Below are positions 45,561 to 58,251 of a stretch of 64,000 nt of DNA, in pieces. Positions within the stretch are counted from its first letter, which is position 1; each line of letters opens with the position of its first letter. Below the pieces are notes generated by a model. It was not told where the DNA came from. It ran no database searches and worked only from the letters and a program-made list of their open reading frames with translations. The position numbers and the translations under genes were made by a program. This stretch comes from Dryococelus australis (Eukaryota; Arthropoda; Insecta; Phasmatodea; Phasmatidae), in the NCBI GenBank assembly GCA_029891345.1, contig CM057000.1, positions 136,694,663-136,758,662 of the forward strand, read 5' to 3'.

Positions 45561-46086
45561 CAGCCTATATGGAACCATCTCTTACATTTGTCATGTCTTA
45601 CACCTTCACCTTCCTTGGCATAGCCGGAATTTGATCCCGGGACCTGGTCGTTCGACGGCGCCGTAGTGGCTTCTACGAGAGGGGTTCAGTTAACAATCGG
45701 TGCTGAGTAGAATACGGCTCTTGACTTGTGTGCCTACATGTGCACTGTGCAGTGAATCCCTGTACCCAAATATGGCTGTATGAGTTGGTCATAGCAGCTA
45801 CGATCACAAGTGCAGGGACTACGCGACCAAGCCAAGTGTGCATCAGGAAAATACGTGAACTACACGAGGTCATGCTGTTGTCTCTGGTTTCCTTTCCTCC
45901 TACCTACCCCTTCCTCCTGCAGGATAATGTGAAGCACTCGGCTGCAGGTGTCTCGGTGACCACGAGTTGTGTTGACTAACTCGCAATTCCCTGCTGATGG
46001 ATATGTGTGGGCTGGTGTCTGGAGAAGTTGCTTAAATTCACGTCGACACGTGTACAAGCGCTTTTGTAGATAGCTAATGGTATTTA
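45561..46086. other. Unassigned, with a possible SINE scrap
   Basis: 45615-45675 on the minus strand reads GGGATCAAATTCC, a B-box-like element, with a plausible tRNA-like surround. No SINE body follows, so I do not call it separately. Confidence 0.35.
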
Positions 46087-46515
46087 TAGGTTGTTCACGG
46101 TAAACTGAGCATTTTTTTGAAAGCCCACATTAAGATCTACTTCTAAGCACGTTGTGCATCCTTCTGCCATAAGTAGAAGTAACTTTGTCGTGTACTTGAT
46201 CACTTTGTTCATGCATCAATAAAGGGAAACTGTAAAACGGCAATAAAAGTTAATATTTTACCAATTTTCTAATCCGTACACTTAATGCATCTAAAAATAA
46301 GAAAGAAAGAAAGTTAAATCCTTTTAGTATTGAAAAATGTTTACCAAAATACTTCAGATTCAACGTTGGAACATGGAACTATTTTCCCTCTCGTTGCTAC
46401 AATTTTACTGCGCGCATGCCATTACGCGTGCTCGTAAAAAATACACGCAGGTAGAGATAGTGACATCTTTAAAGGGTCGATTCCAAACGTGTTCACTTTG
46501 TCGTGAACAGCCGTA
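46087..46515 (-). mobile_element. MITE family A, complete copy
   Basis: Ends TATAGGTTGTTCACGGTAAA and TTTGTCGTGAACAGCCGTA. The ATCTACTTCTAAGCACG, TTCTGCCATAAGTAG and ACACGCAGGTAGAG blocks follow the family order. Confidence 0.85.
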
Positions 46516-46529
46516 TTCCCTTTTATTCT

Positions 46530-46745
46530 TACCCCCCCCTTCCACAGCGCTCGAGTCTCGCCCCCTCTGCTTCACACTTGGCTTGGTCGGGTAGCACAGC
46601 AACTGCACGCGCGTCATCCGGCGCGACTCTTGGCAGCCGTCAACAGCTGGGTCGTGTTGCGCGTGCGCGATTGGCTCTCGTCGCAAAGTGTCCCGACCGC
46701 TAGGCGGGCGACGCCTCGGCTCATTTGCCGCCCGTGCAAGGGGTC
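46530..46745. other. CpG-rich patch
   Basis: Short GC- and CpG-dense stretch right after the MITE A copy. It has overlapping frames without domains. It could be a promoter fragment or a decayed repeat; nothing decides between them. Confidence 0.35.
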
Positions 46746-49121
46746 AGAGCTCTACACGGTTTTCTTGACCCACTAAATTATAGGGCAGAATGACTTCGCC
46801 AATTGTTGCAAAAATTAAAATAATGCTCTTTATAAAGCTGTATATTTTATAAACGATATAAATTTATTTTTAAATATACTTAACTCGCAAGTAAATTAAG
46901 TTTAATTATTCTCATCATTCATAAAATATGTAATTTTTATGTAGGCATGCACTGTCAGCGCCTGAGCGTTGAGTTCACTTGTTTTGTTTCCGTTATGTTC
47001 GTTGTTGGGGAAGGTGGGGTTTATTTTTGCAACCAATTGCAGGAATTGGAATAATTGATCTTTATTGAATTTTAAAATGCTGATTGTTTAAGAATAAATG
47101 GCACAAGAGTTATTGATGTTGGCGGCAATGTTTTTTTAATTAAACAAATGTATAATTAGCATTTTAATAAACGATTATGCGGTTAACAGAGTAGCCAACC
47201 TTATTATCTACCATCAATTGTTAAACACACATTTAGTTCAATCTTACCGTTTTTAAATACAGCATTTAATTATAAAATGTTTACCAAATTGTTATTAGCG
47301 GTAACTAAAACGTCTCTCTGGAAAGTGAAATAATGATGTTTAAAAGTTGTACGGTTGGCAGCATATTCTACCTGGTAGCCCAAACATAGAGGAAAATAAC
47401 GACCCACCAAAATAGCATTCAGCTTTGTCTCTTTAGCTTACTTGCTTTCCGTTGTGGTAGGTCTGTGCGCTCGGGTTGCCGCGGTAAGGTTTATTCTACT
47501 CATTTTAGGAAGCACGTTGCTTTTTGTTAGTAACAGACATTTCCCACCACTACGCAAGCGTTAGTATCGCATTTTGTACCGAATTTTTTTCTATTCTCTA
47601 CGTTAAAAACAAAATAATTGCAGTAATCATGAATTAAATATAAAACAACTACTTAACTAAATCAAATCTTTCTCTTTTATTATTCACGTACGTGGCCGGA
47701 AATTGTAAATAAAATTACCCCTACGTGGAACACTAGCGCTTACCTAGCGGCGGAAATGTTACCTATTCCAAACTTTCCCATAAGAAAAGTAGTTTTGTTC
47801 CTAACCTGAGCAGAACGTATCTTTCCGCGGGGCTGGTGCGCGCAAAGATCCAGTGTAGCCAATCTAACTAACGACCAGAAAGAAAGTCTGCTGCATTAGT
47901 TCCGAATCTAGTCTTCAAATAAAACCTGAATTTGTGCACTAATATTCAAATCACGAAAATAATTTATATTAATAATTTAAAAACTTGACTAATTTCTAAA
48001 TTATTTAAGTAGCCACGCATTGTTAGACACTTTAATGAAGAAATTGAAGTATTGTTCAAAATACTGCAGAAATACTTTACCATTCTATTAACCGTATTTG
48101 TAATAAGTAAACATAGCGACAACATTTTAGGTTGGTAGGCGGGATCTGGTGACTAGCCAATCAGAAAAGTGGGTTAAGTTGTTATGAAATAGGCGGTAAC
48201 TTTTTTGTTGGTAAACAGAGAAAAAGTTAAAATTGGTCTAGACTATAGTTATCGATTATATCGCCAGAGTTAGCCCACTCTCACGACTATATCATATTCA
48301 GAAGGCGCTATGAGATGCGACTATTTTTGCCAGAAAGTTGTTTAGGGGCGGTAGTTTGTCAGACTAAATTTGTATCAAACATGGCAGTTACGGAGTTAAA
48401 GTTTCAGATATTGAAATTGTTGAGTTAAATAATACTTCTAACTACATCTCAGATAATGACTGTGTTTTAAATGAACGAAATATCAACTGGAATATTAGTT
48501 CATACGTAAGCCGAAACCGAAAACGTAACTAACGATATTTAACAAACGTATTTTGTAAGTATGTCTTGCTTACAGATTTCAGTGCCGTAATACACGTACT
48601 CGCCTGGAAATAAAGCACCACTAGCACTAATATAATTACGAGATTTTTTAAAAGGGATTTATGATTATTTTAGTGATATTTGAATAAATCGACAACATTT
48701 AAAAATGGGGCACAGAAAAATCGGAAGATAAATACGATTCCATTAATACTTATACTTCGAAAAAATCTAATTATATTTGCGGAATATACTTAATGTTGAA
48801 GAAAAGAAAGTTTGTTTTTAAAATGTAGACATTCTGTAAACCTTTCTATATTTTATAAACTGATAAGTATACATTTAAATAATTTACACTTACATACAAC
48901 TAAAAATCTATAATAATAAATATAATTGATTAAATTTAGCGCTGTCTAGTGATGTGCGACGTAACTAACTCGAATGAGTGAATATGCAGCCCCATACGAA
49001 TTGAAAACATTAATTACTGTTGTTCGCTCGCTCTCGACCACACGGACAAAGTTCGTATACAAATGTAGTATACTAAGACCAAGCTGGTGTTCAAGTATAC
49101 CAAAACTGCAATACACTCATG
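46746..49121. other. AT-rich DNA, nothing recognised
   Basis: About 2.4 kb without repeat partners inside this window and without a domain-bearing frame. Confidence 0.45.
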
Positions 49122-49543
49122 TCCGGTTGCACCATTTTCCCCGATCCGAGATCCGAACCAGAATCCAGTTTAATCTTGGTTCCAATGTAAAAGTGTTGCA
49201 CCAACGAATTTTCATGATTTGGCAAGTATGCATATTTTTCACTATATGTGCGATGTTTTATCTGTTTTAAGTCGAATGTTATTCAGTACAATTCGTACAA
49301 TAATCAAGTGCGTATAATGTGGTTTCAATTTCCTAGAAAACAATCGAACGGAGTTCTATCTGTAAGCGTATTATCGAACTACATTTATCGACGATGGCTG
49401 CTGATCTCGGATCGAGATTTGATTTCGAACCGCCAATATGAACTTCATTTCGATCTCCAGTCCAGCTCTGAACTAGAATGGTGCAACATTCGATCTTAGA
49501 TCCGATCTCGGATCGAGTTTCGAACCTCGATGGTGCAACCGGG
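49122..49543 (+). mobile_element. TIR element family E, short copy
   Basis: Left end TCCGGTTGCACCATTTTCC, right end ATGGTGCAACCGGG. It shares GAACCAGAATCCAGTTTAAT and GACGATGGCTGCTGATCTC with 34372-34909 and is about 115 bp shorter because of interior deletions. Confidence 0.82.
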
Positions 49544-52491
49544 CATCATCGGTGCGGCGGGGCAGTTCGTATACGAATGAGAACTCTAGCACAGTCCCTC
49601 TGATCGCATGGGAGGTATCCGCGGTTGGTGCAGCCTGGCCTGGCCTGCCTGCCTGCCTGCACTGCAATGTGATCCACTGTCGCAATGTGTCTCGTCAGGG
49701 ATTGAGTGGGATGTAGCTAGCTGCGCGTCCAAGGTCAAGAAGCGAGGGAGCGACACGAACACGCACTCCTAGCGCCTCATCGCTCCTACGCGCATGGCGT
49801 GCAGTGTTTCCGTCGTGACGCTGTACTGTGCGAATTAGATCTGTAACATGCGGGTTTTATTACACGCGATGAAAACCCACGGATTAAACCACGCCCTTAT
49901 CCGTGTACTTTTCTCTTCATTTATGTTCCACGCTAAATTAACACCAAATACGTAAATTGATGTTGACTAGTTTTTGAAAGCCAACATAGAAAAAAAGTAA
50001 ATATGGCAATCCTAGATAATACGTTTTGCCGACTTAACGACCAAGTATTTTGCAATATTACTGTATCAATTTCAAATATCATCTTGCGCCAAGAAAACGC
50101 ACAAAAATTGACGGCGTCAGAAATATCTTGGCAGAATAACGTCGCTGAGGTAAAATATTTGCTCTCGTAGTTAGTAAAAACTATTCTGTATAGTTGCCAT
50201 TTCTTTGTTTTCCCTATCGACTTCCAGAAAATTTTTAAAATACGATAAATCTAAATAGCATTAATTTATGTCCCGTGCCCTCTTAAGGAATCTGCGTAGC
50301 CAAGCTTTAAAATGTGATATTTGACCATTTCCACGAATATTTTCCTCCGAGAAAAAAAAATAGGGGTATGAATAACTTTTTCAAAAAATCTTTTCTTGCG
50401 AAAAGTAATATATGCAGAACATTCATTTACCGAGTTACGCGTATTCGCGCAAACAACTAAGCCTATTAAATAGAAAATGTTTCAGTCCATCCCACTCTTA
50501 ATCCAGGGGTGGATTCGGAGAGATGGGTTTGGGAGATGATGTCGCAGGATACAACTCCACCCCCCCCCCCCCATCCCAAACACTGACATGAAACTCTCAT
50601 GTGAATGTTTTTAAAACTGGATTGAAATATCAGAATTGTTTAAAATACTAATTTTACTTAATTACAGTCAACTGGTGTTGCTATGGTAGCAAGGGGTGAC
50701 TGGTCGTTCTACGTTCTTAAATATATGTAATAAATTTTCATGTAATGGAAACAATTTATAATAAAGTATATGGCGACCGTATTCCAAGATTCTTTGATTT
50801 GGCCATAGTCCCCTCCCGTGAGCACAGTGACCCAAGTTGAGGGTAATTTAATATTGTTTCCTGAAATGATGACGACAGTACCCTCATGTCATACCACAAC
50901 TCGAGCCTAGGCTATATGTGCATCAGCACAATGGGAGAGAACTCCCGACTTAACCACCGAAACAAAAAGCCTAGATCCGCTCTTGAATCCTTTAATTGCA
51001 CTTTTGTGAGAAAACCTTCAAGTAGGGTAATCACAATAATATCTATGGTTCTATGTAAGAAAATATTACTACTATTGATATTGAATATTATTAATAAGTT
51101 AGTTGATTATAAATATATGTTAATTTGAGTTTTGAAAATAACTTTGTGACTGAAATAGACACGCATAAAATAATTTTAAAAATATTTGTAAACGAATAAT
51201 TGTTTTATTCTGTATAACCAGAAAAATTATTATGATGGCCTTGCTTGATGATATTTTTGCAAAATGTGCTGTCGGAAGCATTTAGAATGGAAGTATGTAC
51301 ACCTAAGTTTTGATTATATATTATGGCCCCTTATTGACTTTGTAAACTAAGTTACAAAATATTTCTTCTTTGGAATCCTTTTTCTTTGTACCTTAAGGGG
51401 AATGCCTAGTGCCTACACAATATTAAATGCCTCAACGTTACATCCGGTCCTAAGGAAGCAGGAAAGTAGCATACGCAGGCTTCGCGTATGTTATGTTTCC
51501 TTGTGATTCTAACACATTCAGACCTGGTGTACAAAAATGTGTATGTTACACACGGTAGGTAATTTTTGGTCTGTACTGCACACTGCGAAACTCAGTGACG
51601 AATGATCTTACCTGTGGGTAAATAATTCGCAAATAGTCGTACTGGTCTAGGATCTAATTGGTTCATTAACTGTAGTCATTGGCTCATTGGCTATGAAAAC
51701 GAAACGAGTGTCACGGCGACTAGAAACCGCTGATTAAAGTTGGTCTGAATTGAAAGGGTTAAGCGGTGACTGTAGGGTTTTAATACAGTAAATGTAGTCC
51801 GTTCAGAAAAGGTACATCATTGTCGCCGTACTTTAAAACGCTGCTTTGTAGAATTCTTGCTGACTTTTGACACCGCAACGACCACGTTTATGTTTCGGTA
51901 ACAAAATTTTTAGCGGACAACGGTATATAGACTTTCATTTATTTTCTGTAAAAAGATTTACATTGAAATATTCGATAGTTTTTTTTTTATATATTAGAAT
52001 AGACCAGCGGCGTGTGGTAAACTGTTGCGAGGCAAGATGTGTTTTGCCTTGTGCTGTACCGAATCGTTTGCTAGTTCACACATCGGCCACGTAGACGCAG
52101 TAGCGCAGTTGACGCGACAGCAGAGTGCCTCGCCGCTCTCTCGCGAGTGGCCGCAATACATCCAGTTTCTCCCTGCCCCCCACCCCGGTTACCGACTCCT
52201 GCTGCGTTGCGCCGTGTGTGTACAGCACTGGGCAAGCACCGAGCTTTCCTTGCAACCCTTCAGCACACGCTTACGACGAGTCCCGCGTCGCGTGGATTGC
52301 GTGTTGGCTCGGTAGAGTGCAGGTTTAGTAAATCTGCGGGCACACGCTGACGCTCGCAAATATTTGCATTTGCCGTGCTGTGTGGGATCCCCGCAACGCC
52401 GTGTCTTGAGGGGTGTGTGTGTGTGTGTTTTTTTTTTCTAACCTGCTCTGAAAACTAAGTGTTAGGTGTGATCCCTCGGTAGGGACGGCAG
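49544..52491. other. Unassigned sequence
   Basis: Includes a GC patch with (CCTG)n-like GCCTGCCTGCCTGC (about 49645), a poly(C) run (50562-50573) and a second GC patch at 52080-52320 with overlapping open frames. No domain or repeat partner was recognised. Confidence 0.4.
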
Positions 52492-52495
52492 TTAA

Positions 52496-52844
52496 AGCAG
52501 ACTTTTCCACCCGCCATCTTGGATTTATGGAATTTTTCCCATACTCGGGAAATACAGTTTTGTATCATGTTTTTTATGGAACGACAGAGCACAAAGCATT
52601 GCCTAGTACATTGTCTGAGGTCAGTATCTCCTGATTACTGTCGATATCGTCGCCATTGTAATCGCCCGCAAGAAATAATCTCGCGTTTCATCTGGACAGT
52701 TACCAGTTAAAAAATTAATAAATGTAGCGAAGCCGTGGCAGTTCGATAAAGTTTGGGAAGCTGTTGTTTGGGATATGTCGTGCAGGAAATTTCAATACAC
52801 CTGCTGAAATAGGATAAATCCAAAATGGCGGGTGGGAATCCGCC
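52496..52844. mobile_element. TTAA-flanked MITE family H
   Basis: About 31-bp terminal inverted repeats share CCACCCGCCAT followed by TTGGATTTAT on the left. The right end carries the complement, ATAAATCC then AAAATGGCGGGTGGG. They sit exactly between TTAA at 52492-52495 and TTAA at 52845-52848, the piggyBac-type signature. 349 bp, non-coding, with no other copy in the window. Confidence 0.75.
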
Positions 52845-52862
52845 TTAAGTGCTTTTCAGGAC

Positions 52863-53292
52863 TAAAGGCTGTTCACGATAAAGTGAGCACTTTCTAAATC
52901 AACCTTGGAAAAAAGTCACTGCCCCTACCTGCATATATTTCAACGGGCTCCCTGAGTGACATGTGCCCAGTAAAGTTGGCTATAATGGATGGGAAGTAGT
53001 TCCGTATCTTAATGTCGAATAAAAAGTGTTTTAAGTAACAGTTTCTGATGACTTAAATTATTTCTTTCGCTTTCTGTTTATTTTTTAATGCACCGAAGTG
53101 TAAAAGTGAGCAGATTTGTTAGATAGTAACATTTGAAATAATTTCACAGTTTTACCTGACCGACACATGAATAAAGCGATGAGGCCTACGACAATGTTAA
53201 TCTTGCATAAGGCGGAAGAATACACGACCTGCAAAAAAGTAGATTTTTTAGCAGGGCTTTGAAAAGTGCTCATTTTACCGTGAATAGCCTAT
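52863..53292 (+). mobile_element. MITE family A, complete copy
   Basis: Ends AAGGCTGTTCACGATAAAG and TTTTACCGTGAATAGCCTATA. It has all interior landmarks and serves as my reference for the family (430 bp). It begins only 14 bp after the TTAA that bounds MITE H. Confidence 0.92.
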
Positions 53293-53503
53293 AGGCTCAG
53301 TACACCTACAAGGCAAGGAAATCTTGCAAGGAGATGTGCATTGCGGCAGCAAGGGGCTGTGTTACCATGGTTTCGTTTTGGCCATAACATCCCTGAGTCT
53401 ACTTATAGTCAAATTACAATAACTAATAAGATAAAGGGAAAAACCGACAGACACCGTAAAAACCCTTTCGAAAGAAAGAATTAAAAATTGTTGTGTGCCC
53501 TAA

Positions 53504-53870
53504 GAGAAATGGTGCATGAAAGCTGTAGGACTACATTTACCCGATTTTCGAAGTCGTTTTCCAAAGGGTTTATCGAAATTTTCCGGCTCGACAAGACGTA
53601 TATAATAATTTCCAACACGATTTTTTTACGTTGTTAGATTTTCGCTGCCTTTATTACTACCGGAGTACTGATGGAAGAAAAGAAAGGAATTCTTTTTTTT
53701 TTCCTTATCTTCAATCAAAGCTCCGAGAATAACAAATTCAAAGAATTTTTAACTACGTAAGTTAATAAGGCGTTTTAAAATTGCTATTTTCGTCATATTT
53801 CGAAAAATTCGCGGCAAAACAAATTGTAACGAAAAATATATAAATATTATATTTTCGTGCACCATTCCCC
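53504..53870. mobile_element. TTAA-type MITE family F, older copy
   Basis: Ends GAGAAATGGTGCATGAAAGC and TTTTCGTGCACCATTCCCC match 30124-30481, as do GTACTGATGGAAG and AAAGCTCCGA at the centre. The flanking TTAA sites have decayed to CTAA and TTGA, and the central palindrome is eroded, so this copy is older. Confidence 0.75.
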
Positions 53871-53897
53871 TTGATAGAAAATGCTACAGGAGTCTGA

Positions 53898-54318
53898 TAA
53901 CGCTGTTCACGATAAAATGAGCACTATCTAAATCAATCTTAGAAGAGTCACCGCTCCTATCTGCATATATGTTATCGGACACAAGTGACATGCGCCCACT
54001 AAAGTTGATAACGATGAAGTGAAAGTTGTTCCAAACCATAATGTTGAATAAAAAGTGTTAGCTAACTATTTGTGACAGTTTAAATTATTTCCATCGCTTT
54101 CTGTTTTTTTTTATGCACCGAAAAGTAAAATATTTGCAGATTTGTAAATTATTTAATTTTCTAATAATTTCACTGTTTCAATAGACCGACGCATGAATAA
54201 AGTGGTGAGGTCCATGACAATGTTAATTTTATATAAAGCGGAAGAATACACAACGTGCATACAAGTAGATGTTAAGAAGGGTTTTTCGAAAGTGCTCATT
54301 TTACCGTGAACAGCCTAT
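53898..54318 (+). mobile_element. MITE family A, complete copy
   Basis: Ends TAACGCTGTTCACGATAAAA and TTACCGTGAACAGCCTATA. The interior includes AAGTGACATGCGCCCACTAA and ATACAAGTAGATGTTAAGAA. Confidence 0.9.
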
Positions 54319-54328
54319 AGGAACCCAG

Positions 54329-54558
54329 GGTGAGGCAACACCCTCAGAGTGACGGGATTTCCAGCTGAGACCCGTAGGTGCCCGTCGTCCCTGACCATGA
54401 CGTGAGACCCTAGGATGGAGCGGCGCTCGAATGCAAGGGCGGGAGTACCCCGAGAAAACCCCGCCGGCGAGCGGCGATTCCCGCATGCGAATCCGCCGGG
54501 GATCGAACCCGGATGGCCCTGGCGGGAGGCGAGTACGCTAGCCGCTGCCCCCTATGCT
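54329..54558 (-). mobile_element. tRNA-derived SINE, with full head
   Basis: On the minus strand: GCAGCGGCTAGCGTACTCGC (A box TAGCGTACTCG), then GGGTTCGATCCCCGGCGG (B box GGTTCGATCC), then GATTCGCATGCGGGAATCGC and GCGCCGCTCCATCC. The tail ends next to the MITE A copy. Confidence 0.85.
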
Positions 54559-54782
54559 CTTTTATTAGTGGCTTTTTGAATGAGTTGGGAGAGAGAGAGA
54601 GAGAGAGAGGAGGATATATGTTTGGTCTCCTCTCTGGGTTGGCGACCATCCGCAGACACGGGACATTAATAGAACATACGGAGATGGCGAAACATGCAGG
54701 AAGCGTTGTTTACGTCTGGTGAAAACTGTTTTTGAGCAGTCCCCCCCCCCCCCCCCCCCTAATTCAGGCTGTACAAGTGCCG

Positions 54783-55212
54783 TAGCCTGGTCGACTCCCA
54801 ACTTTTCTAAATCTCTGCTCAAGTTCTACTTCCACTATATCCTTCCGCCTGTTACAAACGGAGCTTAAGAAAGTCTAGAAAATTACACCAAAGTGACTGC
54901 CCACCGCATTCGTCCGCACTCGGTGTAATAATATTTCGCATAAGAACTATTTCGCACTAGGCATTACCAACGCACTTATTTTCTCACTGGCTGGTTTAAT
55001 TCATATGAATTGTAAATGGAATGTTATAATTTGTAGGCAATATATATGTAAAATATAAATTTAACAAACAATGACACTCTTATGTTAACACAAGTCTAAA
55101 ACGCCAGTGATACGTGGCGTATTTAGGAAACAACTTAACACGACATATATGGGGTGATTTTTCGAAGGTTTGTTTAAAAAAAGTGTGAAGGAACTGCGAG
55201 TAGACAATAACG
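54783..55212 (-). mobile_element. MITE family B, near full length
   Basis: ACTTTTCTAAATCTCTGCTC, CCTTCCGCCTGTTAC, AGGCATTACCAACGCAC and GTGTGAAGGAACTGCGAG occur in the family order. Both outer TIRs have decayed. A poly(C) run (about 54740-54758) precedes it. Confidence 0.78.
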
Positions 55213-56049
55213 TTGTTATTTTCCACACTGCCGTTTTAGATTACCGCGTAACTAGGCCTTTGTGAACAAATTTTAATTAAAAAAAAAAAAGGTCCTGTAT
55301 TTAAAAATTGCTCACCGTGTATTAGTAAGGTCCGTCTACGAACAGCACTTGCGAAACAACTCATTTCGGAAAATTAGTTTCTTTAATTTTTCCATTCCGC
55401 AAATTTCATTGACAACGGGATACGTAATACTTTTAAAGAGCCAGTTTTTTTTCCCCCTAGACTTGGAGGGTCTTCTTTTGCTTCATGACACGATATCGAT
55501 AACGTGATTAAATTACGAAATCATCGTCAGGCCCAATATGACTGTGTTAACTTAAAATATTAATTCGTACAAATATTAATTTATTAAAATATGAAGTTTG
55601 GTTGCACCTAAAATGTTTGTTGGAAGTCGGAGAAGTAGCGCGTGTAGGCCTAGCAATTTCTTCGAATTTCGATTCTTGGTTTACCAACGTTTAACTTCTA
55701 TTTATTTCGACTTAAATTTTTGTCTCGAGAATTAAAATTGAAATACAGATGAACCACACAGCAAATTTCCAAGAAATATTCATGACATTCTAGTGACATG
55801 ACAGTTTAGTTTGGGCGCTACCGTAACGTATTCATTTTGTTTTTAAATTTTTACGAGAAAGTATGAAGACGAAGTCTTGTAACTTTTTTTTAATTTTATT
55901 TAATTTCAAAAAGCAATTTGCCTCCACTATCGTTTATTCCTCAGACTGTCCTTTTATACCACAACGTATAAAAAGAACGCAATATGCTAAAAATGTCGAC
56001 AGTAACTTCAGATTCTGTATCGACCCTATCCAGTGTCATAGCAGCGAGA
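55213..56049. other. AT-rich DNA, nothing recognised
   Basis: No repeat partner and no domain-bearing frame. Confidence 0.4.
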
Positions 56050-56200
56050 CTGCTCCTGCCATACCTAGACGAACCGAGTTCCAGCCCCGGCCGGGTCAGC
56101 GGGTTTTCTCGAGGAACTCCCGTTTCCCCCCCCCCCGCCCCATTGCATTCGGCGCTGCTCCATACTCGCCTCACTTCGCCCCACAAGACCTCATAAAAAT
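56050..56200 (+). mobile_element. tRNA-derived SINE, 5'-truncated
   Basis: Begins near a decayed B box, GAGTTCCAGCCCCGG, and keeps GCGGGTTTTCTCG, a poly(C) run and CGGCGCTGCTCC of the SINE body. Confidence 0.65.
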
Positions 56201-56738
56201 TTACAATTAATTGCCAACACATTTAAAGAATGTTATCATTGCTGACGCCTGCTCAATTAAACGTAGATTAAAATATTTCTCAGTACACATGTTTTCTCTA
56301 TTATGGAGGAATACTATATAACACGTGTGATACCGCATCTGCTTAATTGTCTAATATAGTCTTTACGTTTTATGTCGTTTTGTGTGTAAATTATGGTAAT
56401 TCATATTTAGAGATTTAACTCGTGTTATTAATCTGTGAAGTTTTGTTGTAATTGACACAATATTTTTATTTTATTTATTGCTAATTTTATTTTTATTGTG
56501 TCATTGTTTATAATGACGTATTCTGATGTTTCGAAGGTACATGTCATTAGCGTATGCAATTGTATATCTGGCATTTCTGCGTATTTGCGTAGCTGACCAA
56601 GCTCTTCCAATTCCATCGTTTCGCGATATACGAGGGATCTACCGAGTGCAAGAAAGGCCTCGCAAATATATCCGCTCGAACTACAGTCGAACGTAACCAC
56701 TAGTGAAGCAGGGAACTAAAATGCCGGTACTCGACTGG
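56201..56738. other. AT-rich DNA, nothing recognised
   Basis: A 90-codon minus-strand frame (56428-56700) has no recognised domain. Confidence 0.4.
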
Positions 56739-57166
56739 TAAAGGCTGTTCGCGATAAAGTGAGCGCTTTCGAAATTAACCTTAGAAAAAAAGTCACTGCC
56801 CCTGCCTACGCATATTTTACGGGGCGCGCACCGAGTAACATGCGTTCTGTAAGTTTGTAATGATAGATGGGAAATAGTTCCATATCCTTACGTCAAATAA
56901 ATAGCGTTACGTAACCGTTTGTGCAAAGTGAAATTATTTTTTTTTCTGTTTTTTTTTTTATGCGTCTTAAGTACATGAACGAGCAGACTTGTAACACGTT
57001 TACTTTTCTAATAATTCCACAGTTTCACTTGACCGACGCATGAGTAAAGTGACGAGGCCCGCGACAATGTTAATTTTACGTACGATGGAGGAATACACAA
57101 CGTGCGTACAAGTAGATCTCAAGCAGGCCTTTCAAAAGTGCTCATTTTACGGCGAACCCGCCTGTA
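56739..57166 (+). mobile_element. MITE family A, complete copy
   Basis: Ends TAAAGGCTGTTCGCGATAAA and TTTTACGGCGAACCCGCCTGTA. The right TIR carries a small insertion. The interior is complete. Confidence 0.88.
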
Positions 57167-57495
57167 ATAGTAAAACGGCCATGGGTCATTGTCGGGAATT
57201 TGCATAGCGTGAAGGCGGCGACACAGGCCAAAACAAAGCTCACAAACTGGGCTTGGCGCTATCGCCGGCTCGTGACCTGTTATCATCCGTTACTTCTGCT
57301 TCGCCGCTTACCTCGCCGCGATGAGAGTAACTAGACTGTGCGAGAGAGAAGGGTAAGGGAGGGGGGAGGTTGACCCAGTTGCGTAATCGCGATGACAGCC
57401 GCCACATGATGTTGGGGATGACCTCCTGCAAGTCTCATCAGTGCCCGCGAGGCACGCCCTCTCTCCTGATGTCAGGGTAATGATTGTCTGGGTTG
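57167..57495. other. Unassigned sequence between two MITEs
   Basis: GC-moderate spacer with a purine-rich patch (about 57340-57370). Nothing is recognised. Confidence 0.35.
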
Positions 57496-57923
57496 TACGC
57501 TGTTCCACGGCTAAATGAGTTCACTTTTGAAAGGCCTGCGTAGGATCTACTTGTATGGACGTTACGTATTCTTCCGCCTTATGTAAAATTAACATTGCCC
57601 TGGGCCTCATCACTTTCTTCATGCGTCGGTGAAGCAAAACTGTGACATTTTTAGAAAAGTATATATTATAGAAATCTGCTGATTTTCACATTTTGATGTA
57701 TAAAAAAAAACAGAAAGCGAAAGAAATAATTTACGTTAGCACAAATGGTTACCTAACACTTTTTATTCGACGTTAAGATATGTTACTATTTTCCTTCCAG
57801 CGTTGCCAACTTTACTGGGCAAGTGTCACTCAGTATGTCCATTAAAATATACGCGTTCAAGGGCGGTGACTTTTTCCTAAGGTTCATTTCAAAAGTGCCG
57901 CTCTTTATCGTGAACAACCTTTA
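57496..57923 (-). mobile_element. MITE family A, complete copy
   Basis: Ends TACGCTGTTCCACGGCTAAA and TTTATCGTGAACAACCTTTA. It is in inverted orientation relative to the A copy 330 bp to the left, so the pair could fold as a large inverted repeat. Confidence 0.87.
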
Positions 57924-57964
57924 TGTCGGGATTACGATGCCTTCACGTTACACGCATTACGTTA

Positions 57965-58249
57965 TAATATATTCGCGGTTTCTTCACACTTTTAAAATCA
58001 AACCTTCGAAAAATCAGCCTATGTATTGCGTGTTTGGCTATTTCCTAAATATGCTGTCTACCACAAGTGTTTTATGCCTCCGTTAACGAAAAGTGCCTTA
58101 TTTTTGTTCAATGGAAGTGTTACTTTGCATTTTGTACATTAATTGTAATATTTCCTTGCATAAAAACAGTAAGAAAACTGGTTTTTTGGTAATGCCTGGT
58201 AAGAATTGATTCTTATACGAAGTATTGTTGCATTAAAGATACCTGAGGG
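57965..58249 (+). mobile_element. MITE family B, left two thirds
   Basis: Starts at TTCGCGGTTTCTTCACACTT and follows family B as far as AGTATTGTTGCATT. It stops where the minus-strand LTR-like sequence begins (58252). The right third is absent. Confidence 0.72.
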
Positions 58250-58251
58250 GG

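Noticed and set aside
54480..54558. tRNA gene on the minus strand
   Set aside because: Same reasoning: tRNA-like head fused to the SINE body, with no closing acceptor stem.
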